Shown: one piece after another, positions 1-12,094 of the stretch
How the letters are laid out: every line of letters starts with the position of its first letter
Position numbering within the stretch: the stretch's first letter is position 1
Source: Drosophila persimilis
Lineage: Eukaryota; Arthropoda; Insecta; Diptera; Drosophilidae
DNA: 64,000 nt
NCBI RefSeq assembly: GCF_003286085.1
Contig: NW_020825298.1
Location: 6,882,001-6,946,000, forward strand
Direction: 5' to 3'
The notes under the pieces: model-generated
Told to the model about the DNA's origin: nothing
The model's input: only the letters and a program-made list of their open reading frames with translations
Databases searched by the model: none
Position numbers and translations under genes: made by a program

Positions 1-1140
1 TCACTACACACTGAGCACAACAATAAACTAATCTAATGTCGGTATCAAATTTACATGCAGCGCCACGGCAGCGTTTTAAAAGACTTCCCGGCGAAAGCCT
101 CAAATGATAGGGCGCTCCGTGCGGATAATGCTAGTGGAGGCAAGGCCACGTCCCCATCGCCGCCATCGTCTCCATCGTCTCCATCGTCAGCGTCATCTCT
201 CTAAAGGCAAATATTAACAAGCTTGGTTTCATTGAGTTTGAGCTGCTGTGCGGGGCGGGGAGGGAGCTAGAGATGGTTGCGTGTATCTACATGGAGTGCG
301 GAGCACAATGGAGTTTATTATATAGGGAAAGCCATTCAGCAATTAAAAATAACATAATATCCTTTATTACTCGTTACATCTCGTGTCCCGATTCTTGTGG
401 AACTTCTCCCAAACGACTCGATCAAATTTTTATGAATTTTTAAACTATTTTTCACTTTTCTATCACCACCAAAGAATTTGATCAATTTTTTCAGTGAATA
501 ATGCCTTTGGGCCGTCGAGTAAATGAAAATAAAGAAGCGGTACACCAGAAAGAACAGACGAAATGAACGAATAAAGCAAGATACCCAAAATGTGCGTGTG
601 AGCATGTCTGAATTGCGTGAATCCCAAGCCACAAAAGGCACGAGACCAACGAACAGAGAAAAGAGCGCCGGAAACACAGAGAAAATGGAAAAGAACTTAC
701 AGCCGCTTCGTTTCTCCGCCTCTCATTCGATTACAAGCCAAATATTAAAAAACCCGCTCATCCGAAAGTACTGATTGGTGCTTTAGACCCTGAATATACC
801 CCATATCAAGCGCCCAACTTCAAACACGAGTCAACAAAGCTATCCTAGAAGTCCATTCACATGACATCGGTCGAAGCAGCCGAGATATCGTTCACAATAC
901 AACGGCAAATGATATGCCAGGTCAGCAGGCAGGCTGTGGAACACATTTCCAAACACCATTCCATTTCAGTAACAAACTAAACATCACAAAGGGCACATCA
1001 AATTTTTGTAAAAAGTCTACATTTCAATTGAAAACTCAATTTTGTGTTCAGTGAGTATTAAATCCAACAAGAACTCTGAACTCTATAGTCTATAGCCTGT
1101 TTTTTGTCATAATTAATCTTAGAGCAACAATCCATTGATC
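1..1140. other. 5' intergenic stretch without a gene
   Basis: No coding region is supported here. Positions about 155-205 carry an imperfect 9-bp tandem repeat of CATCGTCTC type. The open frames on both strands (for example 336-677 minus and 523-774 plus) lack splice, family or conservation evidence. The last ~100 bases probably hold the promoter and leader of the small gene that follows. Confidence 0.5.
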
Positions 1141-1144
1141 CACC

Positions 1145-1375
1145 ATGAGCTCCAATCAAACGGGACAGTTCATCAGCGAACTGATTCGGAACCAGAGCGA
1201 GCCGGTTTCCTTTCAAGAACTCGTTGTCCTCATCGAAGAAGCACTGAGCGTGTCTTTGGATAACGACGAGCTAACGATGGTCAGTGAAACCCTTTTGGGG
1301 GGCGTGAACTTCGGTTACATTGATTTTGATGGTGAAAAGTTCTTTATTCCAATCATAGATGAATTGGAAAATTAG
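1145..1375 (+). CDS. Small uncharacterised single-exon protein, 76 aa
   Basis: A complete ORF begins in a good fly initiation context (CACC before the ATG) and encodes an acidic 76-residue protein. It has no signal peptide, membrane segment or cysteine pattern. The sequence reads as two helices (about residues 5-33 and 38-50) followed by a short beta-like end (NFGYIDFDGEKFFIP), an arrangement reminiscent of the compact winged-helix-like small proteins found in flies. This is only an inference from its look and I do not recognise the family. A canonical AATAAA starts two bases after the stop codon, which supports a real and very compact transcript. It lies 2.3 kb upstream of the gustatory receptor on the same strand. 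No function can be assigned. Confidence 0.6.
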   Translation: MSSNQTGQFISELIRNQSEPVSFQELVVLIEEALSVSLDNDELTMVSETLLGGVNFGYIDFDGEKFFIPIIDELEN

Positions 1376-1376
1376 A

Positions 1377-1382
1377 AATAAA
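1377..1382 (+). terminator. Polyadenylation signal of the 76-aa gene
   Basis: AATAAA begins two bases after the TAG stop at 1373-1375, so the 3' UTR would be only a few tens of bases long. Confidence 0.55.
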
Positions 1383-3641
1383 CTTTTCTTTCGGTTTTGG
1401 GGTCCATCTCTAGAATGGCATATGGTTCGTGGTCTCTGGGCGTGCACGGGCATAACTATAAGACCCTCGCCCCACTCTCCACTACCCACTCCCCAGCTCA
1501 TGGGCAAACATGTGGATGCGTGAGTTGCTGCTTTGTGCGTGCCTCCGATGCAAACTTAATTATTAACTAAAGGAAAGGCAAAAGGCAGCTGCCAACACCT
1601 TTAACTTGGGCACTGGCGGGCCAGGTCGTGTTCTACCTGATACGATTACTAGGGTATATGGTGTATTAGGGTTTTAGGATCAGCCTCTGTAGCCGCTCTT
1701 CGTATCAAGAAATCTCCACTTGGTTTCTACCTTTCACAACATCTGGAGCTGTGATTCGACTTCTCATTCGTTGGATAATTATTAAGGCCGGAATAGGGGT
1801 ATACTCCCCATCATTCCCTAGACACTAGCGGGTATCCTGTAGTCCAAATGTCCTCCCGTTCCTCGTTATAGTTGTAACTGTTGTAAGCAAGCCGCAGCCC
1901 ATTCCAACACCTCCCAAAGCCCCGGTGCTCAACTCAGGGGAAATTTGCATTTTATCATCTCCGGAGTTGGGGTGTCCTTCGCCCCTCTCCCTCCCTCCCC
2001 AGCTGGGAGTCCCCAGTCGGCTCTTTCAGCCCTAAGAAAAGGCTTTGCTTTTAATTGGTTTTCTTAGGCGAGAATGTCGTGCGCTAGTTGGCAGGATGCT
2101 GGAATCCTGTTGGCACTGTTGTCTTACTTGGTAATTTAGTGTTGGGCGGCACTAACTTATAATTGTTTAATTAGCAAGTAAAATGCGGTGAAAATATGTG
2201 GAAATTATTAGATTTCCCAGCTCGAACGCACAGCATAGAAGAACCAACTGGATAAACACGTCGTAGGTGGGGAAGCAACAAAACCAATTACGCCCTCGAA
2301 TAAGTGGCATGGAAATGCAAGGCTCTGCAAGTAATTAAGACTCGGAACTAATCAAACAACTAATGTTATCAAGAAGATATATATTTTATGGGTGAATAAT
2401 ACAATAAAAACAAAGGGCATTCGAATACAAGCCAAATATTGAATTTTGAGCTCATTCGAAAGTACGGATTGGAGCTATGGACAAAGAATGCTGCGTTTAT
2501 TCAAGGCTTTAATTAATTCAATAACTAGACAAATACAAAATCGAATATATGTAAAAGGTTTGTTTTAATCTCATTTTTAAAAAGTTTTTGTATAATATTT
2601 TGTTATAATATTTAATATTTTATTTATTTAATCTCATTTTTAAATATTTTTGTATAATATTTTTTGATAATATTTTTGTATAATATTTTTTGATACTATT
2701 TTTGTGTAATATTTTGTTATAATATTTAATATTTTATTTATTTAATCTCATTTTTAAATATTTTTGTATAATATTTTTTGATAATATTTTTTTATAATAT
2801 TTTTTTATAATATTTTTTATAGTATTTTTTTACAATATTTTTGAATAATTTTTTTGATAATATTTTTGTATAAAATTTGATGATATTTTTTTTATAATAT
2901 TGTTTTATAATATTTTTATATATTTTTTGATAATATTTTCGTATATATGTTTCTATAATATTTTTGTTTATAATATTTAGTTTTATTTATTTTTGTTAAA
3001 AAAATTTAATAGTATCATAAAGATCATACAATTTATTTAGCTTGTTTTAAGCTATCAACGAGTTAATGTCATGAAACCTACAATTAAGCTTCAATTTTTC
3101 CAGTGTGCAAGAGCCAGCAATATTATCAATCAATAAATTGCACATACAAGTGAAAATACACTTAAAAAATAGATTGGTTTAAACAAGAAAATAAGCCAAC
3201 AACAAAAACAACAAAAAAAGGTTTTAATTTTAAGGTTTAAAAGCCAGAAAAGCTAATGATAATCAATCGAATCCGTATTGATTGGCACATGAAATCCACA
3301 AACATATCTCAAATCCCATCTAGAGTTCATTGGGAATCGATCGATGCCACAAATATTTCTCACAGTGCTTGGAACAGTCCACATTTAATAAGCTAAAAGC
3401 ATTTTAGGCGCCATGCCACTCGGAAGATATTTATCTTAAACATATGCGCATTATCCACCCACTCCTGCGAGCCATCGTAGCGTTTTCATTATCCAAACAA
3501 TTGATGGAGTAGAGTACACAAGGTAAATATTAACCCTTTTGGGGGCCACCAACGACAACCCGACAAGTTCAGTACAAATAGTGAGCTGAAAGGGAAACCT
3601 TGGAGCACTGAGAGCAGGGAATACCCCAGAAACAACAGAAA
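1383..3641. other. Intergenic stretch with AT-rich tandem tract
   Basis: There is no supported gene. From about 2560 to 3000 the sequence becomes almost pure A/T, made of TATAATATTTTTTGATAATATT-like units. A longer block of ~110 bp (about 2591-2700) is repeated nearly exactly at about 2705-2790. The bases just before 3642 should contain the promoter of the gustatory receptor. Confidence 0.6.
2560..3000. repeat. AT-rich tandem repeat
   Basis: This is a low-complexity tract of short TATAATATTTTT units. A segment containing AATCTCATTTTTAAATATTT occurs twice, about 112 bp apart, giving a higher-order repeat. Confidence 0.7.
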
Positions 3642-6191
3642 ATGATACAAATTATGAACTGGTTTTCAATGGTAATACCATTTCCTTCCACAATTCTTTG
3701 AGTACCTCCTTCTTTAACCCTCCTGTTCTTGAACAGGCCATAGGTCTCATTCCGCTGAATCGCCAGCAATCGGAGTCCAATGTGATACTCGACTATGCGA
3801 TGATGCTGCTGGTGCCCGTCTTCTATCTGGGCTGCTACTTTCTCATCAACCTCACGCATGCCTTTGGCCTGTGCTTCCTGGATGCCTGCAACAGTGTGTG
3901 TCGCCTGAGCAACAACCTATTCATGCATCTGGGCGCCTTCCTCTATCTGACCGTCACCCTGATGAGTCTCTATCGGCGCAAGGACTTCTTTCTGCAGTTC
4001 GACGAGCGGCTGAACGCCATCGATGCTGTCATACAGAAGTGTCGACATGTGGCCGAAATGGACAGGGTAAAGGTCACGGCGGTGAAGCACAGTGTGGCCT
4101 ACCACTTCACCTGGCTGTTCCTCTTCTGTGTGTTTGCCTTTGCCCTCTACTACGATATCAGGGCACTATATCTGTGAGTAAATATGAAGTAGGGGATCCA
4201 TTCGGGTATTGGCTTTGAAGTTTAGTACTAGATTGAGGGATACATTTTGGAGACCTCTTTCCGCACGTTTGTAGCCCCTCCAATCATGGTTTTAAACACC
4301 GAAAACCCCCCGAAAATTCCTTTATTTTACATCTCACCTTTTCTTACCCTTGCAGCACCTTTGGCAACTACGCTTTCATCCCCTTTATGGTATCGAGTTT
4401 CCCCTATCTGGCCGGGAGTATCATCCAGGGCGAGTTCATCTATCATGTGTCCGTCATTTCGCAGCGCTTTGAGCAGATCAACACATTGTTCGAGAAAATT
4501 AACCAGGAGGCCCGCCACCGACACGCCCCGCTCACCGTGTTCGATATCGAGAGCGAGGGCAAGAAGCAGGAGCGGAAGAACCTAACGCCCGCCACGGCCA
4601 TGGACTCGAGAGGGCCATCGTTTGGCAATGAGCAAAAGTTGTCCGGCGAAATGAAACGTCAAATGGCCGCTCCACCGCCTCCACCACCGCAGGGCCAACA
4701 AAAGAACGAGGAGGACGAAATGGATAGCAGCTATGACGAGGACGAGGACGATTTTGATTATGACAATGCCACCATTGTCGAGAATACAGGGTGAGACGAG
4801 GTTTGACTACTAGAAATGGTGGGGGTTTCTGACAAAAAGTTTGATTCGTGATTTGGGACATTTGTTGTTCCAAAATGTGAAACGTAGATTTTGTTTCTAA
4901 ATGAACTGATAGATTTTTGTGGAATTTAATAGACACTAAAAGTGGATTTTATCCATGAATGAAAGATGCAAGTATGAAGATTCAATCTTAATTTCAAATT
5001 TAATCAAATTAAAATCCACAAAACAAAAAGAAAAATCAAAAGTTAAAGCTTGAAATATTACAAAATTTAAAGTTTTGGAAGGTTTAGACTTTAGTACAAA
5101 CATTAGAGCAAACAAAAAGTATTAAGAGGGCACTTTAGATGAATCTTTTAGTCATAACCCAGTTTTGCATTGAATTTTTAACCAAATTAAAGGCGAGATT
5201 TGGTCCTAAGACAGCTTCAACATTATTAGAAAAGTCACAGTCAGCATCCTGGAATATTTAAAGAATTCTTTTCCCATTAGAAATATTGTAAACCAATCAG
5301 AGTTTATGTTTCTGTCGTTTAAAACCATTTTTTAGCTGGCTATCCACTTGCCATCCCGTTCCCTCTACCAGAAAACCAAGTAAGGGAGTGAGCGAGAAGA
5401 AAAAACCGAAATTTTCGCAGTAAAAATGCTTTGTTCAGGCCGTTTTAAGCGAGCGATTCGATTCGCTCACCAGTTCATGCAAAAAAAAAACATCTTATAT
5501 CAAAGATTCTTGTAAACAAAATTCTATCCCAACCATTTGACCCTTTCAATCCATTTCTGATCTTCGAATCCCTCTTCAGAAACACTTCCGAGGCCAATCT
5601 GCCGGACCTGTTCAAACTGCACGACAAAATCCTTTCGCTCAGTGTAATAACGAACGGGGAATTCGGTCCCCAGTGCGTGCCCTATATGGCTGCCTGCTTT
5701 GTGGTCAGCATTTTCGGCATCTTCCTGGAGACCAAGGTGAACTTCATTGTGAGCGGCAAGAGCCGCCTGTTGGACTACGTGACGTACTTGTATGTCATCT
5801 GGAGCTTCACCACCATGGTGGTGGCCTACATCGTGCTCCGGCTGTGCTGCAACGCCAACAACCACTCGAAGCAGTCGGCCATGATTGTCCACGAGATAAT
5901 GCAGAAGAAGCCGGCCTTCATGCTGAGCAACGATCTCTTCTACAACAAGATGAAATCGTTCACCCTGCAGTTCCTGCACTGGGAGGGCTATTTCCAGTTC
6001 AACGGCATCGGCCTGTTCGCCCTCGACTACACGTTCATCTTTTCGGTAAGTTCTGCCTGCCGCCCTTTTTTTGGTAACTTTCCATTCAATAAACTCTTCT
6101 GCAGACCGTGAGTGCCGCCACATCGTATTTAATCGTCCTGCTGCAGTTCGACATGACGGCCATTCTGCGGAACGAGGGCCTCATGTCATAA
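3642..6191 (+). CDS. Gr33a: Gustatory receptor, Gr33a orthologue (five exons, 484 aa)
   Basis: Seven-transmembrane chemoreceptor of the insect gustatory receptor family. In D. melanogaster Gr33a is a broadly used co-receptor for bitter compounds and aversive pheromones on sensory neuron dendrites. Exons at 3642-3671, 3737-4173, 4356-4790, 5580-6045 and 6105-6191 join in frame with GT-AG introns of 65, 182, 789 and 59 bp to give 484 residues, close to the ~475 of the fly protein. Diagnostic parts are the N-terminal AIGLIPLN motif and the C-terminal family signature ending in SYLIVLLQFD. A charged loop lies between membrane segments (about residues 225-300) with a polyproline run and an acidic DEDEDDFDYD stretch. 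The first exon codes only ten residues; the first ATG is at 3642, with an in-frame ATG at 3654 as alternative. No frame breaks are seen. I recognise the C-terminal half strongly; the first exon is the least certain part. Confidence 0.88.
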
Positions 6192-6480
6192 GGGGACACG
6201 CAGGCCCACAGGCACGCAGCCCTATAGCCCCGTAGCCCTGTCGTCCTGTAGCCCTGTAGTCCTGTGGCCCCGTAGATTCAATTATCGAGCATCAATTTTA
6301 ATTCCATTAACTTTGTAGCACCAGGAATGTACGTTTTTCTTTTTGTTAAAACTATCTATAAAAAGTATTTTTGTGGAAAAAGTCAAAGAGCGAATACTCT
6401 ATAAAAGTGAACGAAAAAATGATGGAAGATCGAAGATTGGAGATTGAAGAAGAGGATATTTTTGGCACATATAATAGTAG
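6192..6480 (+). other. 3' flank of Gr33a with short CCTGTAGCC repeats
   Basis: Positions about 6222-6275 repeat the unit CCCTGTAGCC/CCCCGTAG several times immediately after the receptor stop codon. No consensus AATAAA is obvious before the transposon remnant, so the poly(A) site is not clear. Confidence 0.45.
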
Positions 6481-6484
6481 TAGA

Positions 6485-6790
6485 CACCTGAGGCCATCGA
6501 AACCCTGGAACATCTATTCTGCAACTGCCCGGATCTCTCAGGGGCAAGGAGATGATGCCTGAGCGCCCCGGTCCTGGCTTCACTGGAAGATACCTCCAAG
6601 AGGAGGTCCAGGGAACTATTTCTTGAAACACTTCGATACTCGAGGACTCTCAAGCCTCATAAGCACTCCAGCGACTGTTCAGAGCCCCTAAACGGATAAC
6701 CAAAGGCCCTACTAGCCTCTGCGAGGCCCCATTGAAGGCCGTCCGGGTTAGCCTAAACCTACGATATTGGTATCAAATACTTAACGAACT
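6485..6790 (+). mobile_element. Truncated 3' end of a non-LTR retrotransposon (decayed)
   Basis: Reading the plus strand from 6499 gives ETLEHLFCNCPDLSGARR, the cysteine/histidine motif (HLxCxCPxLxxxR) near the end of ORF2 in R1/LOA/I-type non-LTR elements. An in-frame TGA then interrupts it, and a similar C-terminal reading (SLEDTSKRRSRELFLETLRYSR) follows to about 6660. About 120 bp of 3' tail continues to about 6785. Only the tail is present, as expected for a 5'-truncated insertion, and the stop shows it is dead. The exact family needs a Repbase comparison. Confidence 0.6.
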
Positions 6791-8340
6791 TTTAAGTGCA
6801 TAAATGACACACTTTTAAATAAATATTTTATTTTAAACAGACGACAGAGTTTTATACTGTTGTGTGTTAAGTTCTTCGTTTGTTTAATATTTTTTAAATA
6901 ATATTTATCTATCCTTCGCGTCTCTTAGATAGGTCTGAATCTTAAAGGGATCACAAAAGCCTATAAAAAAAACACATTATGTGAATAACTAGACGTTAAA
7001 ATTCACATCATGTGTTCCTATATAGGCCTTAGTGATCCAACCTATCCAAGACCTTTAACTCCCGTTTCCAATCGTCTCCCCAGTTCGAATCAACCCACAA
7101 CACATTTCCAGAGTACCCGTGACCAAAGGCATTGGCTTGAAAATGGGTGGAAATCGAAGGGACACCAAGGAGCGACCGACCGACCGACCGACAGACAGCC
7201 ATCGAAAGCGTCTGTTGAGCCCCGTTGCGATAATCGCATCATCCAACACTTTGGGCTCAACGCGAAGGATGTCGAAGGAGGGCTGGCGGCGCTCCTGGGC
7301 GGCGCCGGAGGTCACTAACACAATTTCTAGCAAATGTCAATTGAAAAACACGATTTGCCAGTCATCAGTCAGTCAGACTCTGGCGGCACAGTTGCACAGT
7401 TTGCGGCCATCAAACGGAAGCCAGAAACGAGAGAAGAAAGGCAGTCCAACAGGGAGGCGGGGAAGAGGCGGGGGAGAGGCGGGGGAGAGGCGGGGGAGAG
7501 GCTGAGAGATGCAGTGAAAAAAGAACATGAAGCAATTTCCGCTTTCAATCACGTTTAGTGCAAAGGAAATGTGTGCAGAAATATGTTTCTCCTTCTTTGT
7601 CCCCGCTTTTGGTCCTTTTCGAGCCATGGAAATGTTCGGGCCCGAGGGAGGCTTGGTTTAAAATTGCATTTCGGTTTGGTTCCAATCAATTTACTTGACA
7701 CAGAAGACAGGACATGGCAGACAAGAGGAGGCGGAGGCGGAGGCAGGGGGCAAGGAGATTTAATTAATTTCTCATTCTGTTCGGGCATAGAAAAAGTGTC
7801 AAATTTAATTGATTTCTTACTCGTTCCATTCGCTCTCTCTCTCTCTCTATCTCTCTCTCTCTTTTGCCTATATATTTTACTCTTTTGTGCTTGACAAAGT
7901 GAGTGTTTTATATTACACTCCATTGAGGCATGGTTTGAATGACAAGCGCACCATGAATGATACCATAAATCAATATCTGACTCGATTGGATCGTTTGTGC
8001 AGGAAACACACCCACACTGAAAGAAAATGGGTTTACAGAGGTTCTTTATATTTAACGCATAATTCCTGGTTTCTATAACTAATTTAAACAAAAATTTAGT
8101 AAAATAAAATAATTAAATAAGGGCTTAAGACCCTTTGAAAGAGATATTTTTTTTTTTTTGTGTATTTTATTTATAAAATAATAATAATCCTTAAATGAAC
8201 TAGAATTCATTCAGTCCGCAAAATGTAGAAAATAAGAGGTCTAATATTTTCGTGGATATTTAAATGTGCAAAGGCATAAGAAAGACGGCAGATTGTGGCG
8301 TAGGTGGATGGATTCCAACTAGCTTAAATTCTCCTTAAAC
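6791..8340. other. Intergenic, no gene seen
   Basis: This stretch has microsatellites and simple repeats only: (CGAC)n near 7165-7195, a GGCGGGGGAGA repeat at about 7458-7500, and a (CT)n tract at 7832-7862. Open frames such as 7555-8091 minus are low complexity and have no recognisable domain. Confidence 0.5.
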
Positions 8341-8409
8341 GGTGAACGCCGTGTGGATCGCAAGAGCGCACCAAAACACACGAGAGAGCGAAAGCGAGAG
8401 CGAGCTGGC

Positions 8410-8735
8410 ACCAGAGCGCTGTTAACACTTAACAGGAGTGCCAACGCTGTTAATACATAAAAGAAGTCCCAGCGCTGTTAACACTTAACAGGAATGACAG
8501 CGCTCTAAGCACACAACAGCGCTGTTAGCACTTTAAGGTGGCGAGCACTGTTCTTACTTAACAGGACTTCTAACGCTGTTAACACTTAACTGGGGACCAG
8601 CGCTGTTGGTACTTAACAGGAGTCCGGCGCTGTTAATACTTAAACGAAGTGGTAGCGCTGTCAGCCCTTAACAGAAGAGACAGCACTGTTGACAGCTAAC
8701 AGGAGTGCCAGCGCTGCTCTTAACAGAGGCCGTTC
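8410..8735. repeat. 28-bp minisatellite, about 12 diverged copies
   Basis: A unit close to AGCGCTGTTAACACTTAA followed by CAGGAGTGCC recurs with a 27-30 bp spacing, at about 8416, 8446, 8472, 8500, 8519, 8545, 8572, 8600, 8628, 8655, 8682 and 8710. Each unit carries the palindrome-like pair CTGTTAAC and TTAACAG. The copies differ by substitutions and small indels, so the array is old. Related motifs reappear at about 31020-31190. Confidence 0.75.
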
Positions 8736-11700
8736 CCGGCAAGATCTGGATTCTGCTGCTATTCCGCTTCTGCGCTGCCGCGCTGCTATGCTTGACTTCT
8801 CGACTTGTTCTTCCCGTTCCAATCGTGTTAACAGAGCTACCTGCGGGGTGTCCTGTGTAACAGCGGAGTCCACAGCAGTCTTCCTATAGAAAATTATCAC
8901 GAAAATTTGGCCTCAAAACGTACCCTAAATAATTCCAAATAGTCCCGAGAACCATCGTTCGTCAAATATACTATTTTTCTAAATTTTTCTATATACTTAT
9001 ATATATTTTTCTATATATTTTTCTATATTTTTCTTTATTTTTCTATATTTTTCTATATTCTTCATATTTTTTTTCTCAGTGCCGCCACAAGAGAGAACGA
9101 AAACGAGAAGAAAAACCTGAAGATGAAGAGCAAGAAATGGAGTAGCGTTTCCTTTCTGGTCAATGTCTGCGGTGGAGGGAAAAAACAGAAGCAACAGGCC
9201 AGGCCCCACATATTACCTGCAAATTACGTCAACTGTTGCTTGGTACCCGACTCGAGGAGGGAGATAGGAATAGAGAACGAGACAGAGAGAGAGAGAGAGA
9301 GCGACACAGAGAGTTTCGAATAAATAAGGACGACCCCTATCCAGGGGGGGAGGGGGGAGGGTTCGCACGAGCCACGTGACCCCCAGTGAAATGTCAGGGC
9401 ACTTTTAAGAGTTCATTCAGACTGTGGCAAATTGAACGCTGAAACGGTTAATAAAGGGGCACGTGAGGGTTAAGAAATGGAGCCAAAAGAGTGGGGGGTG
9501 GGGGTGGGGGCCTGCCAAAGGGCAAGCACACAAATGCCAACAGGTTGTTTTTGCTTTTCTTTTTGTTGCTTTTGTTGTTGTTTGAGTAATTGAGTCTAAA
9601 AATGCAATGCCCAGTCGGTGGAGGGTCCATGATATGACCTCCCACTGCTCCCAGCATGTGGCTGTCTGTGTCTGTATCTGTATCTGTATCTGTATCTGTA
9701 TCTGTATCTGTGTACATGGCGTGTGTGCTAGGGCGCTTATTTATACCCCATTCGGGGGCTAACCTCATTTATAGCTCACCTTAGCAACCACAGATGTGCG
9801 GATAAGAAGTCTGTCTGCGACTTTGGCAAATGTGGAATGTGGCTGTTAATGAATTCTGAAGGCGGCGGCAACTTGAGGTCGGGCTACAAGCAACAAAGCT
9901 GAGGCCAAAGCAACAGCAACAGCAAAAGCTTCTTTAAATAAAAGTGGGGTTTATTGAAAGCCTTTCATTCTTTTTATTGTTTAGAGGACCTTTTATTAAA
10001 TTGTGTTCAAGTTTTATTTATTGGTTAGAACAGCAGATTGGAAATAGGGTTTCGTTAGAGAGAGAGAGAGAGACTGTTGAAGGAGCAGAGCATCGATAGA
10101 TTCTCTGAGGCATGGGGCACAGTTTCAGTGTTGCTTTGAGATCGATAACATGAAATTTGAACAAATTGTGACCTAAATATGAACCAAAAGTTGAACATTA
10201 ACTTTTGTCTACTGATTTCAATCGTCGAATTATACAAATATTCATATCACATGTCGTATACCTTCAGCTTATGCATTTGCTTGAATAAGTGTAATTTTTG
10301 GCTTAGAAGCTAGTCGATGACAGGGAGACCAGGTATTCGATACAGGGGATGACTATTTATGTTGTTTTGAGAAGGAATTGAATTTATTTTGACTTTATTT
10401 CGATTTAAATAAACCAAAAGTATGCAATACAATACAACATATTCCCCACTGCTTTTCTTTTGCTTTTCCAAACCAATATTGGATCTTGAAAACTTAAAAC
10501 AATATTCCAAAGACTATAGAATCCAAGATGTGGCATAAGAGACCAAAAAGCTGTTCTATGGCGGGGCTTTTCAGGACGCTCCGCAGATATAGGGCGAGCG
10601 GGGGGTATCAATTCACTTTTCACCTATGACTCGTCCTCTATCACGTCCCGCTGCCTGAGCTGAGTCCGTTGCAGAATCCTACAACAATCCTAGTTTTTTA
10701 TCTACAAATTTCCAGTAAGAGAGTCCATTTTGTCAAAGGTTTATAAATTAATTAATTCTCCAGGCACTCAGCATTCATTTTGTACATGAAACTTATTTGT
10801 ATTTAAGAAATTTCCGGAATTAAAGAACTTTAATGGACTACTCGAGTAATACCTCTTGTAATACCCCTTTTAATTCCCCATTCCGTCACGTTTAAAGCCT
10901 GTATGTGTAGAAATGTATTTAATTTAATATAAAATAAATCAAATTAAAATTATTGCATTTATTCAGCTGACAAAATGAACAGTAATTCCATCACCACACA
11001 AATGAAATGCAAAAACATCATTGAGAATGCAGATTATGATTATTAGTGTATGCAAATTTGCAATAACAACATGACAACATTGCCATCGACGGGCAGGCGA
11101 AAGAAAGCTTTCGCCACAGCACAGCAGAGCACAGCAAAGGACACCCGACCGACACTACAGGTGTCTGTCAGGAGGAGAAACGAGCAATACCCGAGAGAGA
11201 CAGAGAGAGGGATAGAGAAAGCGAGAGAGAGAGCAGGCAAGTGTGGTGAGTACAGTCGCCCACAGCGAACATCCTTGAAAACGCACTCTCACTCTCTCTC
11301 TCTCTCTCCGTCTCTGTCTCCCCTCGCCCTGGCCCAAGCCATGGCAAATTGTGCGAGGACTCTGGCAAGTGAAATCAAATCAAACTGATAACAGCCACAG
11401 AGCCAGGCAGTGCGTGCCTGCGAGAGCGAGAGAGACAGAGAGAGAGAGATGGGACACGAAGGACACCCGAGAGAGCGCAAAAGCACGAAACGGACCTTTC
11501 GTGGGGCTCTGCAGCCGTGGATAACGGAACAGTTCGTGGCGGAGTTGCGAAAGCGTCGGTTGTGCGATACCAAACATAACGGTACTTATCGGTGGAACAA
11601 CGGTCTGTCTCCCTCTAGCTCTCCTCTGTGTGGGTGTGTGGGTGTGCGCTGTGTGTGGGTGGGAAGCCTCACTGTACTGTGCACTGTGTACCGTACTGTA

Positions 11701-12085
11701 CTGTTCTGTTTTGTTCGAATGAAAAGCGACGGTCCCGTGCGGGCGCCATCAGCAAATTTCAATTAAAAAAGAACCCCCCCCCCCTCAACCAATTAGCCTT
11801 GAAAAACAGGCAACAACAAAATACAAAATAAAATGTCTAAAAACTCAAAATCAAAAGAATTCAAGCCAGGACTTGGGCGCCGTTGAATAACCATCGAGAA
11901 GAGCCGCGAAGAGCAGACCAGAGCCGAGCAGGCTGCGCCGTTTGGCGCCGTGTGGGCGTCTGCCCCCAAAAGTCTAAGAAATAAAACCGAAAGGACCTGT
12001 GAATATAAAAGAAATACATAAATCCCACCTAGACAGCAGCGTGGCGGTGTGCCGTCTGCCCCTTCGAGCTTTATTTACAGGTTGT
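8736..12085. other. Gene-free stretch with microsatellites and GA/CT-rich blocks
   Basis: No gene is supported. Contents are a (TATTTTTC)n-like tract near 9000-9070, (GA)n at 9281-9302, (TATCTG)n at about 9670-9712, (AG)n at 10057-10071, and GA/CT-rich blocks at 11190-11240, 11285-11312 and 11420-11450. The dense GAGAG/CTCTC sites could bind GAGA factor and mark a regulatory region or a distant non-coding first exon of the receptor gene at 31.7 kb; that is inference only. Confidence 0.4.
11185..11475. promoter_or_regulatory. GAGA-rich block, candidate regulatory region
   Basis: Three clusters of GAGAG/CTCTC repeats fall within 290 bp, a density typical of GAGA-factor bound fly promoters and Polycomb response elements. 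Nothing in the sequence proves function; simple microsatellite growth is the alternative. Confidence 0.25.
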
Positions 12086-12094
12086 TGTTGCCGC

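Noticed and set aside
5524..6123. 199-aa minus-strand open frame
   Set aside because: Antisense of the conserved fourth exon of Gr33a and crosses its splice sites.
7119..7505. 128-aa basic open frame
   Set aside because: Includes translated CGAC and GGCGGGGGAGA simple repeats; no support.
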